Assembly (NCBI GenBank): GCA_042408195.1
Contig: JBHOQL010000012.1
Span: 1-42,652, forward strand
Source: SpSt-600 sp042408195
GTDB lineage: Bacteria; Chloroflexota; Anaerolineae; SpSt-600
Length of the DNA: 42,652 nucleotides
Direction of reading: 5' to 3'
Shown here one piece after another: positions 16,915-23,528 of this stretch. The translations under genes and the position numbers were made by a program. Under the pieces are notes generated by a model. It had not been told where the DNA came from and made no database searches. It saw nothing but the letters and a program-made list of their open reading frames with translations. Position 1 is the stretch's first letter. Each line of letters opens with the position of its first letter.

Positions 16915-17582
16915 GCTACGCTGGCGAGGTGATAGAATCCCTGCGGAAATTCGCGGAAGAGGCAAGGGAGATCTTCAGCCGGAAGAACGATGCCAGGGAA
17001 AAGGCTCTGGCCGATGCAAGGGAGCTCACCAGGCACTGCGCTTTGGCCATAAGGGCATGCCACCGCGAGGAGTGGGAAAACGCCTCTGCCCTGTTGAAGA
17101 AGGCAGGTGAGCTCGCTTCCCGCTTAAAGGATTTAGCCGGAGCTTATCCCGACCTCTACTACAGCGGATATGCTCAGGATGCCCTCAAAGAGTTCGTAGA
17201 AGCTTCGCTGGTGCGCAGCCTCCTCCTCAAAGAAGTTGTACCTGGCCCAAGGGATCTCGGTGTTGAGCACGACACCTATCTCCGAGGCCTCGGGGAAGCC
17301 ATGGGCGAGCTCCGCCGCTACATCCTGGACCTGATCCGGAAGGATGAATTCGCCAGGGGAGAAGAGCTCCTTGACATCATGGACGAAGTCTACGCCATCC
17401 TGATGACCATGGACTTCCCCGATGCCCTGACGGGAGGGCTTAGGCACACAGGAGATATGGTGCGTGGTGTAGTGGAAAGGACCAGAAGTGATTTGACGGC
17501 CGCCTATGAGAATTACCTTCTGCGGCTGAGCTTGGAGAAGGCAAGGAATGAATGGCTCAAAGGAACCGGTGATAAGGGTTAG
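16911..17582 (+). CDS. Translin family protein
   Basis: 223 residues; the ATG at 16911 overlaps the previous stop and follows GGAGG. The all-helical sequence matches the prokaryotic translin-like family: RKNDAREKALADARELTRHCALAIRACHREEW, then YSGYAQDALKEFVEASL, the DLGVEHDTYLRGLGEAMGELRR block and the C-terminal FPDALTGGLRHTGDMVRGVVERTRSDL. Eukaryotic translin and TRAX are nucleic-acid-binding and RNase subunits. Prokaryotic relatives often occur alone and are poorly studied; an RNA-related role is inferred. The acidic DE..E set of catalytic TRAX was not verified. The 3' end overlaps a small membrane protein gene. Confidence 0.82.
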   Translation: MSYAGEVIESLRKFAEEAREIFSRKNDAREKALADARELTRHCALAIRACHREEWENASALLKKAGELASRLKDLAGAYPDLYYSGYAQDALKEFVEASLVRSLLLKEVVPGPRDLGVEHDTYLRGLGEAMGELRRYILDLIRKDEFARGEELLDIMDEVYAILMTMDFPDALTGGLRHTGDMVRGVVERTRSDLTAAYENYLLRLSLEKARNEWLKGTGDKG

Positions 17583-17793
17583 CGATGTTGGAGAATACGT
17601 CTTTTGCCCCCGGGCCTGGTGGCTCAGGAGGGTCAAAGGAATAGAACCCGAACCCTTGGAAAGGCTTGATGAAGGCTACGAATTCCACCGAGCCCATCAA
17701 AGGCAAGTCTTCACCTTGGGTAAGCTTTGGTTTGTGGGAATCGCTTTCCTTTTAATTGGCCTCGGCCTGATTTTGCTGGCCGTTATTCGTTAG
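17548..17793 (+). CDS. Small membrane protein with Cas4/PD-(D/E)XK-like N-terminal CPR motif
   Basis: 81 residues from the ATG at 17548; a GTG at 17569 with AAGGA upstream is an equally good start. The first half (VSDVGEYVFCPRAWWLRRVKG) is the characteristic N-terminal element of Cas4/RecB-type nucleases, whose CPR Cys is an iron-sulphur ligand. A GYEFHRAHQRQV segment resembles the following His-containing helix. Instead of the nuclease core there is one membrane helix (about 59-79) and a stop. The catalytic D...E-x-K residues and C-terminal Cys cluster are absent, so it cannot be a Cas4 nuclease. It overlaps the translin-family gene by 35 bases. Function unknown. Confidence 0.65.
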   Translation: MNGSKEPVIRVSDVGEYVFCPRAWWLRRVKGIEPEPLERLDEGYEFHRAHQRQVFTLGKLWFVGIAFLLIGLGLILLAVIR

Positions 17794-17810
17794 CCCATGA
17801 AGAGAAAGGC

Positions 17811-17880
17811 AAGCCTCTATAGCCCACCTACGAATGGGGCTCTCAATTACTCCGCACCCAAAGCCCTCAAGGATAGACAA
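17811..17880 (+). repeat. Weak copy of the dispersed intergenic repeat
   Basis: Lies in the 248-base convergent gap between the small membrane protein and thpR. Shared with the stronger copies: GCCCAC-x-ACGA-x-TGGGG, then CGCACCCAAAGCCC and GACAAA at similar spacing. More diverged than the copies at 12.5 and 37.1 kb. No gene is seen in this gap. Confidence 0.35.
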
Positions 17881-18041
17881 AACCACGGGTAAAACCTCCC
17901 CTACCTCTCCTGGGGTCTGGAGGTGTCCCGTTAGGAAGACAAAAAGGAAGCGAGAGCTAAAGCCAACGGGGGAAAAAAATTATTTTCCTGAACTGCAGCA
18001 AAGCTGGGCAGTAAATAATGGTCGGGCTAAACAACCCCAAA

Positions 18042-18632
18042 TTACACACTGGTTTTCAGGGAAAACAGAGCTAGGCGAGTGTAAACAGCGCCCGTTGGGA
18101 GAAGGTCACTTTTCATCAGGCTAATAGCTTTCACAAGGACCTCACCCCCACTTCCCACCTTCCCCGCTTTTATGTATTCTGCCAGGCGTTTCCTCTCGGC
18201 ATTGGTGACTCCTTTGTTTACCCTTCCTAAGGTGAGGTGCGGAGAAAAAGGTTTGTCCTCAGGCCTAAAGCCGAGCTTTGCAAGGCTCCTCTCCACATCT
18301 TGCTGCAGAGCTTTAAGGGCTCCCGTCTTCTCATCAACCCCTACCCACACAACATTGGGGTGGGAAAGGGATGGGAAACAGCCTAGGCCCCCGTAGGCAA
18401 ACCGGAAGGGGCGATGCCTAAGGCTCACTTCCTGCAGAACCTCCTCAACGGCCTTAACTCTGCTGCGAGGGATTTCGCCCAGAAACTTGAGGGTCAGATG
18501 AATGCCCTCAGGATTGACCCAACGTATAACTCCCTGGGGAAGTTCTGCCTTCAGGCGCTCCTGGACATTCTTCAACCATTCCAGGGCCTTATCATCCAGT
18601 TCAATGGCCACAAAAGAGCGAATAATCTCCAT
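18042..18632 (-). CDS. thpR: RNA 2',3'-cyclic phosphodiesterase (2H/LigT family)
   Basis: 196 residues. The two family HxTx motifs are present: HLTLKFL (His 45) and HLTLGRV (His 132), in the symmetrical two-lobe arrangement. The N-terminus MEIIRSFVAIELDD is typical. Enzymes of this family open 2',3'-cyclic phosphate ends of RNA and were first described as tRNA 2'-5' ligases. Cytoplasmic. It is the last gene of the sigma/anti-sigma/mutM/thpR run, 9 bases after mutM. Confidence 0.93.
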   Translation of the reverse strand: MEIIRSFVAIELDDKALEWLKNVQERLKAELPQGVIRWVNPEGIHLTLKFLGEIPRSRVKAVEEVLQEVSLRHRPFRFAYGGLGCFPSLSHPNVVWVGVDEKTGALKALQQDVERSLAKLGFRPEDKPFSPHLTLGRVNKGVTNAERKRLAEYIKAGKVGSGGEVLVKAISLMKSDLLPTGAVYTRLALFSLKTSV

Positions 18633-18641
18633 GGTTTCACC

Positions 18642-19436
18642 TCATAGGGGCTGACATCTGGGGCAAAAATGAGAGCTTCTACCGGCAACCCTAATGCGCT
18701 CTATCGGCGTCCCGCAGCGAGGACAAGGTTTCCCTGTCCGTCTGAAGACATTTAAACTCAATTGGTTCTCCCCTTTCCTCCCAAAAGCATCCCTGTAAGT
18801 GCTGAAAGTGGTGCCCCGCCTTTCAATGCCTTTCTCCAGAACTTCACGGATAGCCCCGTAGAGCCTGTGAATTTCTTCCACTGAGAGTGAAGAAGCAGGG
18901 CGGCGGGGATGTATGCCTGCCAAGAAGAGGGCTTCGTCAGCGTAAATGTTTCCCAGCCCGGCCAGATTTCGCTGATCCAAAAGCACGGCCTTTACCGAAG
19001 CCCTTTTGCCATCCAAAATCTGGTGCAAATCCTCAGGTGTGAAACTTTCATCCAACGGTTCCGGTCCCAGGAATCGCAAGAATTCATCCGGAGCCGGATG
19101 CCAATAAGCTCGCGCAAGCCTCCTGGGATCGTAGAGGGAAAGAGAAGCGCCGCCCTCAGTCCGGATAGTCAATATTGAAGAAGCGAGAAGGGCGGAATTG
19201 AGGTAAAGTCTTCCTGTCAACCTGAGGTGAAATATCAGGCCAGAGCCATCGGAAAGCTCCAAGATTATGAATTTACCCCTCCTTTTGACCTTGTTTATGG
19301 TTTTTCCCTTTAAAACCTCAGGCGAAAGCCCTACAGTAAGCTCTGGCCTTAAGATTTCCACTTCGGCGATTTGCCTACCTTCCAGAAAGGGCTTCAGATC
19401 TCGGACAATGGTTTCCGCTTCAGGCAGCTCCGGCAA
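18642..19436 (-). CDS. mutM: Formamidopyrimidine-DNA glycosylase
   Basis: 264 residues. The start codon is TTG at 19436 with GGAGGAG upstream, forced by the invariant N-terminus PELPEAE: Pro 2 is the Schiff-base nucleophile and Glu 3 the general acid. A helix-two-turn-helix region contains AVLLDQRNLAGLGNIYADEALF, and the C-terminal zinc finger has Cys 238, 241, 258 and 261 (CPRC...CPRC). It excises oxidised purines such as 8-oxoguanine and cleaves the resulting abasic site. The gene begins 2 bases after the anti-sigma stop, suggesting sigma-controlled expression. Confidence 0.96.
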   Translation of the reverse strand: MPELPEAETIVRDLKPFLEGRQIAEVEILRPELTVGLSPEVLKGKTINKVKRRGKFIILELSDGSGLIFHLRLTGRLYLNSALLASSILTIRTEGGASLSLYDPRRLARAYWHPAPDEFLRFLGPEPLDESFTPEDLHQILDGKRASVKAVLLDQRNLAGLGNIYADEALFLAGIHPRRPASSLSVEEIHRLYGAIREVLEKGIERRGTTFSTYRDAFGRKGENQLSLNVFRRTGKPCPRCGTPIERIRVAGRSSHFCPRCQPL

Positions 19437-19438
19437 TT

Positions 19439-20053
19439 TTATCTCCTCCTATTCAGGATGAACGAAGCGACGCCCCCAGCTATCGCGCTTAACCCAAGCG
19501 CTATTTCCCAAGGTAACCAACGCAACGGAAGCCTAGAGCTTCTCTCCGGCAAAGGAGTCGGTGTTTGGGTGGGTAAAGGGATAGGACTTTCAGGAGAAGG
19601 TTTTTCAGCCTGGCTAATCTCCTTATCTTTAGTCACAAACGGCGCTATGGGCACACTCTTTATCCTTTCAAACTCGGGAGATGGCACTTCTGTCGCGATA
19701 GGGGCATATACTGGGACACGGGCAACGGCAAACTTGGCCATCAAGAGGTCAAACCCCAGCAACAGGATGAAAAGAGCAGCGGCTAGAGCAGTGAAAGCCC
19801 TTGCCACATAGAAACCTACCGGAACCTGAACCCTTTCCACGGCGGTAGCCCTGACGACAAAGGAGCGGGGTGCCGGGACCCGTGGAACCTCTTTCAGAAG
19901 GGAAACCGCCCAGCGAAGGCTATCCCACTCCGCCCGGCACTCATCGCAGATTTTCAAATGCCCTTCCACCAGCCTCCTCTCCTCCGGAGAGAGCTCCTTG
20001 TCTTCGTAAAGAGGGAGAAGGGCTTTTATCCGATCATGCTTCCGACTGAACAT
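19439..20053 (-). CDS. Zinc-finger anti-sigma factor, membrane bound
   Basis: 204 residues. The N-terminal ZAS-type motif is His 32-x3-Cys 36-x2-Cys 39 (GHLKICDEC) within an LSPEERRLVEGHL helix. Membrane helices lie at about 84-107 and 178-200, separated by an outside segment rich in Pro/Ser/Thr (PLPTQTPTPLPE). Such proteins hold an ECF sigma factor at the membrane until a signal releases it. It lies 5 bases downstream of the sigma gene, the usual cognate arrangement. Confidence 0.88.
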   Translation of the reverse strand: MFSRKHDRIKALLPLYEDKELSPEERRLVEGHLKICDECRAEWDSLRWAVSLLKEVPRVPAPRSFVVRATAVERVQVPVGFYVARAFTALAAALFILLLGFDLLMAKFAVARVPVYAPIATEVPSPEFERIKSVPIAPFVTKDKEISQAEKPSPESPIPLPTQTPTPLPERSSRLPLRWLPWEIALGLSAIAGGVASFILNRRR

Positions 20054-20058
20054 TTTGA

Positions 20059-20655
20059 CTACCTCTTAGGTTTAAGACGATAGCGCGGAGGCAAAAGTTC
20101 CTGGTGAGCTATAAGGTATTCCTTTACTCTGACCCTAGCTCTGCTCAAGCGCGATTTCACGGTGCCCAGAGGTATTCCAAGCACTTCGGATATTTCTTGG
20201 TAATTAAGGCCTTCCAGGTCCGAAAGCACGATCACTGCCTTCTGATCGAAAGGCAGTGAATCTAAAGCCTGCTGGATGAGCCGGGCAAGCTCCTGTTTTT
20301 CAGCGTAGTTTTCAGGGTTTTCCTTTTCGGTCAAGAGAGCAACCCTATCGGGCTCAACTTCCCGGGGGTAAAGGGGGGAAGTCGGCCTCCTCTTGGAAGC
20401 CCTAAGGGCGTCCTTACAGGCGTTAGTCACAATCCGAAGGAGCCATGTTTTGAAAGAGCCACCCTTGAATTTACCGATCCCTCTGAATGCTTTTATAAAG
20501 GCTTCCTGAACGACATCAGATGCATCGTGGTAGTTTCCCAGGATGCGGAAGGCAGCGTTGTAAGCTATATTCTGGTAAGCTATTACCAGAGAATTAAAGG
20601 CCTCCAGGTCGCCCTTGCGGGCTCTTTCCACCAGCTCTCTTTCCCCCTCAACCAT
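20059..20655 (-). CDS. ECF-type RNA polymerase sigma factor
   Basis: 198 residues. Region 2: AYQNIAYNAAFRILGNYHDASDVVQEAFIKAF, with the WLLRIVTNACKDALR segment. Region 4: LPFDQKAVIVLSDLEGLNYQEISEVLGIPLGTVKSRLSRAR, a clear helix-turn-helix for -35 recognition. Regions 1 and 3 are absent as in all group 4 sigma factors. It directs RNA polymerase to a stress or envelope regulon, probably including the downstream anti-sigma, mutM and thpR genes. The ATG at 20655 has only a weak ribosome site and lies 15 bases after a strong terminator hairpin, so its promoter position is unclear. Confidence 0.95.
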   Translation of the reverse strand: MVEGERELVERARKGDLEAFNSLVIAYQNIAYNAAFRILGNYHDASDVVQEAFIKAFRGIGKFKGGSFKTWLLRIVTNACKDALRASKRRPTSPLYPREVEPDRVALLTEKENPENYAEKQELARLIQQALDSLPFDQKAVIVLSDLEGLNYQEISEVLGIPLGTVKSRLSRARVRVKEYLIAHQELLPPRYRLKPKR

Positions 20656-20670
20656 TACGATAATCCTATA

Positions 20671-20721
20671 AGAAAAAGGGCCATTTCCTTTCGTATTAGG
20701 GACGGTGCGGAAATGGCCCTT
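20671..20721 (-). terminator. Intrinsic terminator of the ArsA-like operon
   Basis: A perfect 13-bp stem (AAGGGCCATTTCC with GGAAATGGCCCTT, 20721-20709 and 20688-20676), a 20-base loop, then TTTTTC on the minus strand. It lies between the stop of the ATPase gene at 20732 and the sigma-factor ATG at 20655. Confidence 0.85.
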
Positions 20722-20731
20722 ATACCCTCCT

Positions 20732-21715
20732 TTATTCTCCGAAGAGGTCCTTGGCCGTCCTCTTCAGCATCTCCACACCCCGCACTTCGGTTTCGTAGAG
20801 GGGGATAATGGCTCTGACCATTCCGTTGAAGAGTTCTTCAATGATTTTGAGGTAATGCTCCTGAGCAGCTATTCGGTTCAGGACAAACTCTGGTGGGTTT
20901 TCCCCAACTGCGTTCTTGTCAATCACCATGTTGACAATAACTCCGCCTATGGGGATGCCGAAGTCCCGGAACCAGTTTATAAAACGGCGGATGACGGCGA
21001 TCGGGAGAGCCTCGGGTAAAGTCACAAAGAAGAAAGCCGTCTTTTCGGGATCAGTAAGGAGAGCCTTTGCCTTGTTTATCCTGTCCCTAAAATTGAGGAG
21101 ATAGTCCATGAGTGGGTCTTTCTCTTCCTTCTTAGTAAAGGAAAGGAGCTTACGGAGGGACTGGGCCTCCTTCCGGCTTTCTACCATCTTATCAACCCAC
21201 AGGGAATAAACGCTGGACATGCCCAGGAGCCGACGAGCGTTGGCAGTAGGAGCGGTATCAAAGACGTAAACCTCATATTCATCCTTGAACATAAGATCCA
21301 CCATGTTCTCAAACATGGCGGACTCTTCAAAGGCTGGGTTCATGGTGGCCGATTCCACGAACTCATCAGCCCTCGTCTTGATGTCGGCGTACTTGAGAAA
21401 CCACTCAATTTTCTCCCGGATTTCCTTCTTGGAACGCTCAATGGTATCTTTGGTGTCAATCTCATAGGCTATAAGGTTGGAAACTCCCTCAACCGGGGTC
21501 GGCTTCCCGAACACATTTTGGTCAAGAAGGCTGGTCAAGCTGTGGACGGGGTTGGTAGATGCCAAGAGAGTATGTTTGCCTTGCTGGGCGAACCAGAGAG
21601 CAGCTGCTCCCGCCAGCACCGTCTTTCCAACCCCTCCTTTACCACCGAAGAACACGTATTTCAGTCTTGGGTGCTCTTTCATGAATTGAAGCAAGTCTTT
21701 CTCAATCTTCAGCAT
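20732..21715 (-). CDS. ArsA/Get3-like ATPase, paralogue with Asn at the catalytic switch-I position
   Basis: 327 residues; ATG at 21715 behind GAGGGGAGGGG. Deviant Walker A GGKGGVGKT (residues 24-32) includes the signature intersubunit Lys 26. The switch-I motif is STNPVHS: the Asp of the canonical STDPAHS, catalytic in Get3 (yeast Asp 57), is Asn 55. Switch II reads FDTAPTAN (Asp 153 onward) instead of DTAPTGH. The PAFEESAMFE helix and IVNMVID (base-contact Asn) are family-typical. No Cys is present, so neither the ArsA metalloid site nor the Get3 CxxC zinc clasp exists. It should bind ATP as part of a dimer but hydrolyse poorly on its own. The adjacent upstream gene encodes a paralogue with different lesions. 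An obligate heterodimer is inferred; the client is unknown. Confidence 0.88.
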   Translation of the reverse strand: MLKIEKDLLQFMKEHPRLKYVFFGGKGGVGKTVLAGAAALWFAQQGKHTLLASTNPVHSLTSLLDQNVFGKPTPVEGVSNLIAYEIDTKDTIERSKKEIREKIEWFLKYADIKTRADEFVESATMNPAFEESAMFENMVDLMFKDEYEVYVFDTAPTANARRLLGMSSVYSLWVDKMVESRKEAQSLRKLLSFTKKEEKDPLMDYLLNFRDRINKAKALLTDPEKTAFFFVTLPEALPIAVIRRFINWFRDFGIPIGGVIVNMVIDKNAVGENPPEFVLNRIAAQEHYLKIIEELFNGMVRAIIPLYETEVRGVEMLKRTAKDLFGE

Positions 21716-21731
21716 GGCTTTACCCCTCCCC

Positions 21732-22712
21732 TCATTCGATCTTGCCGAAAAGAACCTCGGCGACGCGGTGGATCATTTCCAGGCCAGTTATGTCCCGCTC
21801 AAACTCCGGGACGTAGGCCAGAACCTGATCGCCAAACTTCTCCTTTATAGTGGCAAGGTGCTTTTTCTGCATTTCCAAACGATAGCGGAGATATTCGGGG
21901 ATATTCTGGTGCTCCAGCTCCGCTGGTAGGACGCGGTTGACTACGTAGCCAGAAATGGGGACTTTATACTTAGCGAAGAGCTTAGCCGCTTTCTCGGTAT
22001 CTAGAATGGCCATTTCTTCTGGGATAATCACAAAGAAAAAGGCCGTCTTTTCCCGGTCGGTCAGGATGCTGGAGGAAGTATTTATACGGTAGCGAATTTC
22101 CTGGAGCTCTCGGAGGATCTTATCCTCTTCGAACTCCCTCTTGCGCTGCATTATGGCGGCAACTTTGGAGTATTCCTCCATTTCCTGCCTTAGTTTAGTA
22201 ATTTTATCAATCCACTGGTCATACACAGTAGCCATGCTCAGGTAGTAGAGCGCGTGGCCAAGGGGAACTAGGTCGTAAATGTAGTAATCGTAATCGCCTT
22301 TGACCACGATATCCACAACCTGGTCAAAAATGGCACTCTCCTCCATAGCCGGCTCAGCGGCGGCAGCTTGGATGTATCTTTCTATTTCGTCGGGAACCTT
22401 GTCCAGCCCATACATATCTATAATCTTCTGCCTAATTTCGTCCTGATATTCCTTTATGCGCTTATCGGCATCAATTTCTTGCGCGAAAAGCCCTGGGATT
22501 ATCTCTACAGCCCCTTTGCCGAAGATATCCCGTTGGAAAATGTCCGACAGACTCGCCTGCGGGTCCACGGAGAAGACCAGAACCTTGTAGCCCTTTTTAG
22601 CCAGCCAGTAAGCGGTAGCGGCGGAAAGGGTGGTTTTGCCAAGCCCTCCCTTTCCTCCAAACTCAATGTAACGGCGTTCAGGGTGCTGTTCGAAAACTTT
22701 TGCCAAACTCAT
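21732..22712 (-). CDS. ArsA/Get3-like ATPase, paralogue with degenerate switch II
   Basis: 326 residues; ATG at 22712 behind TTGGAGGTG. Walker A GGKGGLGKTTLS (signature Lys 21) and switch-I SVDPQASLSD with Asp 50 kept. Switch II reads YDLVPLGHALYYL (Asp 147, Gly 152, His 153), so the TAPT part of DTAPTGH is lost while GH remains. PAMEESAIFD and YVVNRVL match the same positions in the neighbouring paralogue. No Cys and no CxxC. Annotation as an arsenical pump ATPase would be misleading, because no ArsB, ArsC or ArsD is nearby. The stop is 16 bases from the next ATPase start, and two small paralogous genes precede it in the same run. Confidence 0.88.
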   Translation of the reverse strand: MSLAKVFEQHPERRYIEFGGKGGLGKTTLSAATAYWLAKKGYKVLVFSVDPQASLSDIFQRDIFGKGAVEIIPGLFAQEIDADKRIKEYQDEIRQKIIDMYGLDKVPDEIERYIQAAAAEPAMEESAIFDQVVDIVVKGDYDYYIYDLVPLGHALYYLSMATVYDQWIDKITKLRQEMEEYSKVAAIMQRKREFEEDKILRELQEIRYRINTSSSILTDREKTAFFFVIIPEEMAILDTEKAAKLFAKYKVPISGYVVNRVLPAELEHQNIPEYLRYRLEMQKKHLATIKEKFGDQVLAYVPEFERDITGLEMIHRVAEVLFGKIE

Positions 22713-22733
22713 GTTTCACCTCCAAGAGTGGTA

Positions 22734-23003
22734 TCAGGCCAGGGCATCGGTAAGGTCGCGCTCTCTGAGCATCCTGCGCTTCCAAGTAGCAATCTGAGGG
22801 ACAACATAGGGTAAGATGCGCAGGGAATAATAGGGGGGCAAGATCGGGACACCCAGCATATCGCCCATAGTGATTAAGATGAAGAGGTGCTCCATGCTCC
22901 CCCTGGTCTTGAGGGCGAACCTGGTCATATCGTGCCCAGCCATTCCGTAGAGGAACTCAAGAACGGAGTCAAGGAACCTCCTGAAGCCTTTTTCCTCGGA
23001 CAT
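22734..23003 (-). CDS. Small protein of the ArsA-like cassette, paralogue 2
   Basis: 89 residues; ATG at 23003 behind AGGAGGTG. It aligns with the gene just upstream. Shared positions include FLYGM/VLYGM in the first helix, GSMEHLFILITMGDMLGVPILPPYYSLR aligned with AMENFFIFIVFGDVLGVPILPTYYSLR, then LPYV-x-P and W-K-R-x-L-RERD-x-T near the end. One moderately hydrophobic stretch (about 36-60) could insert in or lie on a membrane. No Cys. The family was not recognised. Two such genes followed by two ATPase genes suggest one small partner per ATPase chain. Confidence 0.75.
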   Translation of the reverse strand: MSEEKGFRRFLDSVLEFLYGMAGHDMTRFALKTRGSMEHLFILITMGDMLGVPILPPYYSLRILPYVVPQIATWKRRMLRERDLTDALA

Positions 23004-23015
23004 AATTCACCTCCT

Positions 23016-23300
23016 TTAGCCAATTTCTTCGGCAAAGATTTCCGTAATATCCCTTTCCCTCAGGGTTCTTTTTTTCCAACTGCTGAGTTTTGGCAGAACG
23101 TAAGGGAAAAGTCGGAGTGAATAGTAAGTGGGGAGGATGGGAACTCCCAGCACGTCTCCAAAGACGATGAAAATAAAAAAATTCTCCATTGCTCCAATTT
23201 GCTTGCGGAGCTCCACCACCATATCGTAAACTGTCATCCCGTAGAGGACTTCTCCCGCAGTGCGGACTATTTTGCGGATTAATTCTCTCATCTTTTCCAT
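23016..23300 (-). CDS. Small protein of the ArsA-like cassette, paralogue 1
   Basis: 94 residues from the ATG at 23300; the ATG at 23291 is also possible. An in-frame start at 23330 is excluded because it lies inside the promoter. The sequence begins MEKMRELIRKIVRTAGEVL, then carries the shared core FGDVLGVPILPTYYSLRLFP and the basic-acidic tail KKRTLRERDITEIF. It is the first gene of the four-gene run. Function unknown; a membrane- or client-binding adaptor for the ATPases is an inference from gene order only. Confidence 0.72.
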   Translation of the reverse strand: MEKMRELIRKIVRTAGEVLYGMTVYDMVVELRKQIGAMENFFIFIVFGDVLGVPILPTYYSLRLFPYVLPKLSSWKKRTLRERDITEIFAEEIG

Positions 23301-23318
23301 CTTTACGCTTTCTAAAAG

Positions 23319-23347
23319 ATTATACCACACTAAAGGGTGGAGGGCAA
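23319..23347 (-). promoter_or_regulatory. Promoter of the ArsA-like cassette
   Basis: Minus-strand TTGCCC (23347-23342), 17-base spacer, perfect TATAAT (23324-23319). The predicted start is near 23312, about 12 bases before the ATG at 23300. Confidence 0.75.
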
Positions 23348-23528
23348 ATTTTTAGCAATATAATGCCCATTTTGGCTTCCTTAAACCAACCTTGCTAACA
23401 CTAAGCTAAAAGTTAACCTGCAATGGATTTACACAGCCCACCCCTGATTGTCCTCTCAGGAGCTGTCACTTTCCACAACCGGCCTTACGAGCAGAGGCGA
23501 ACCCAAAACCGGTGGAGGAGGTCTAAAT

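Noticed and set aside
17548..17793. Cas4 nuclease of a CRISPR locus
   Set aside because: Only the N-terminal element is present; the catalytic residues and C-terminal Cys cluster are missing and a membrane helix follows.
20732..22712. Arsenical pump ATPases
   Set aside because: Neither protein contains Cys for metalloid binding, and no arsB, arsC, arsD or arsR is present. The family name is kept only as a fold label.
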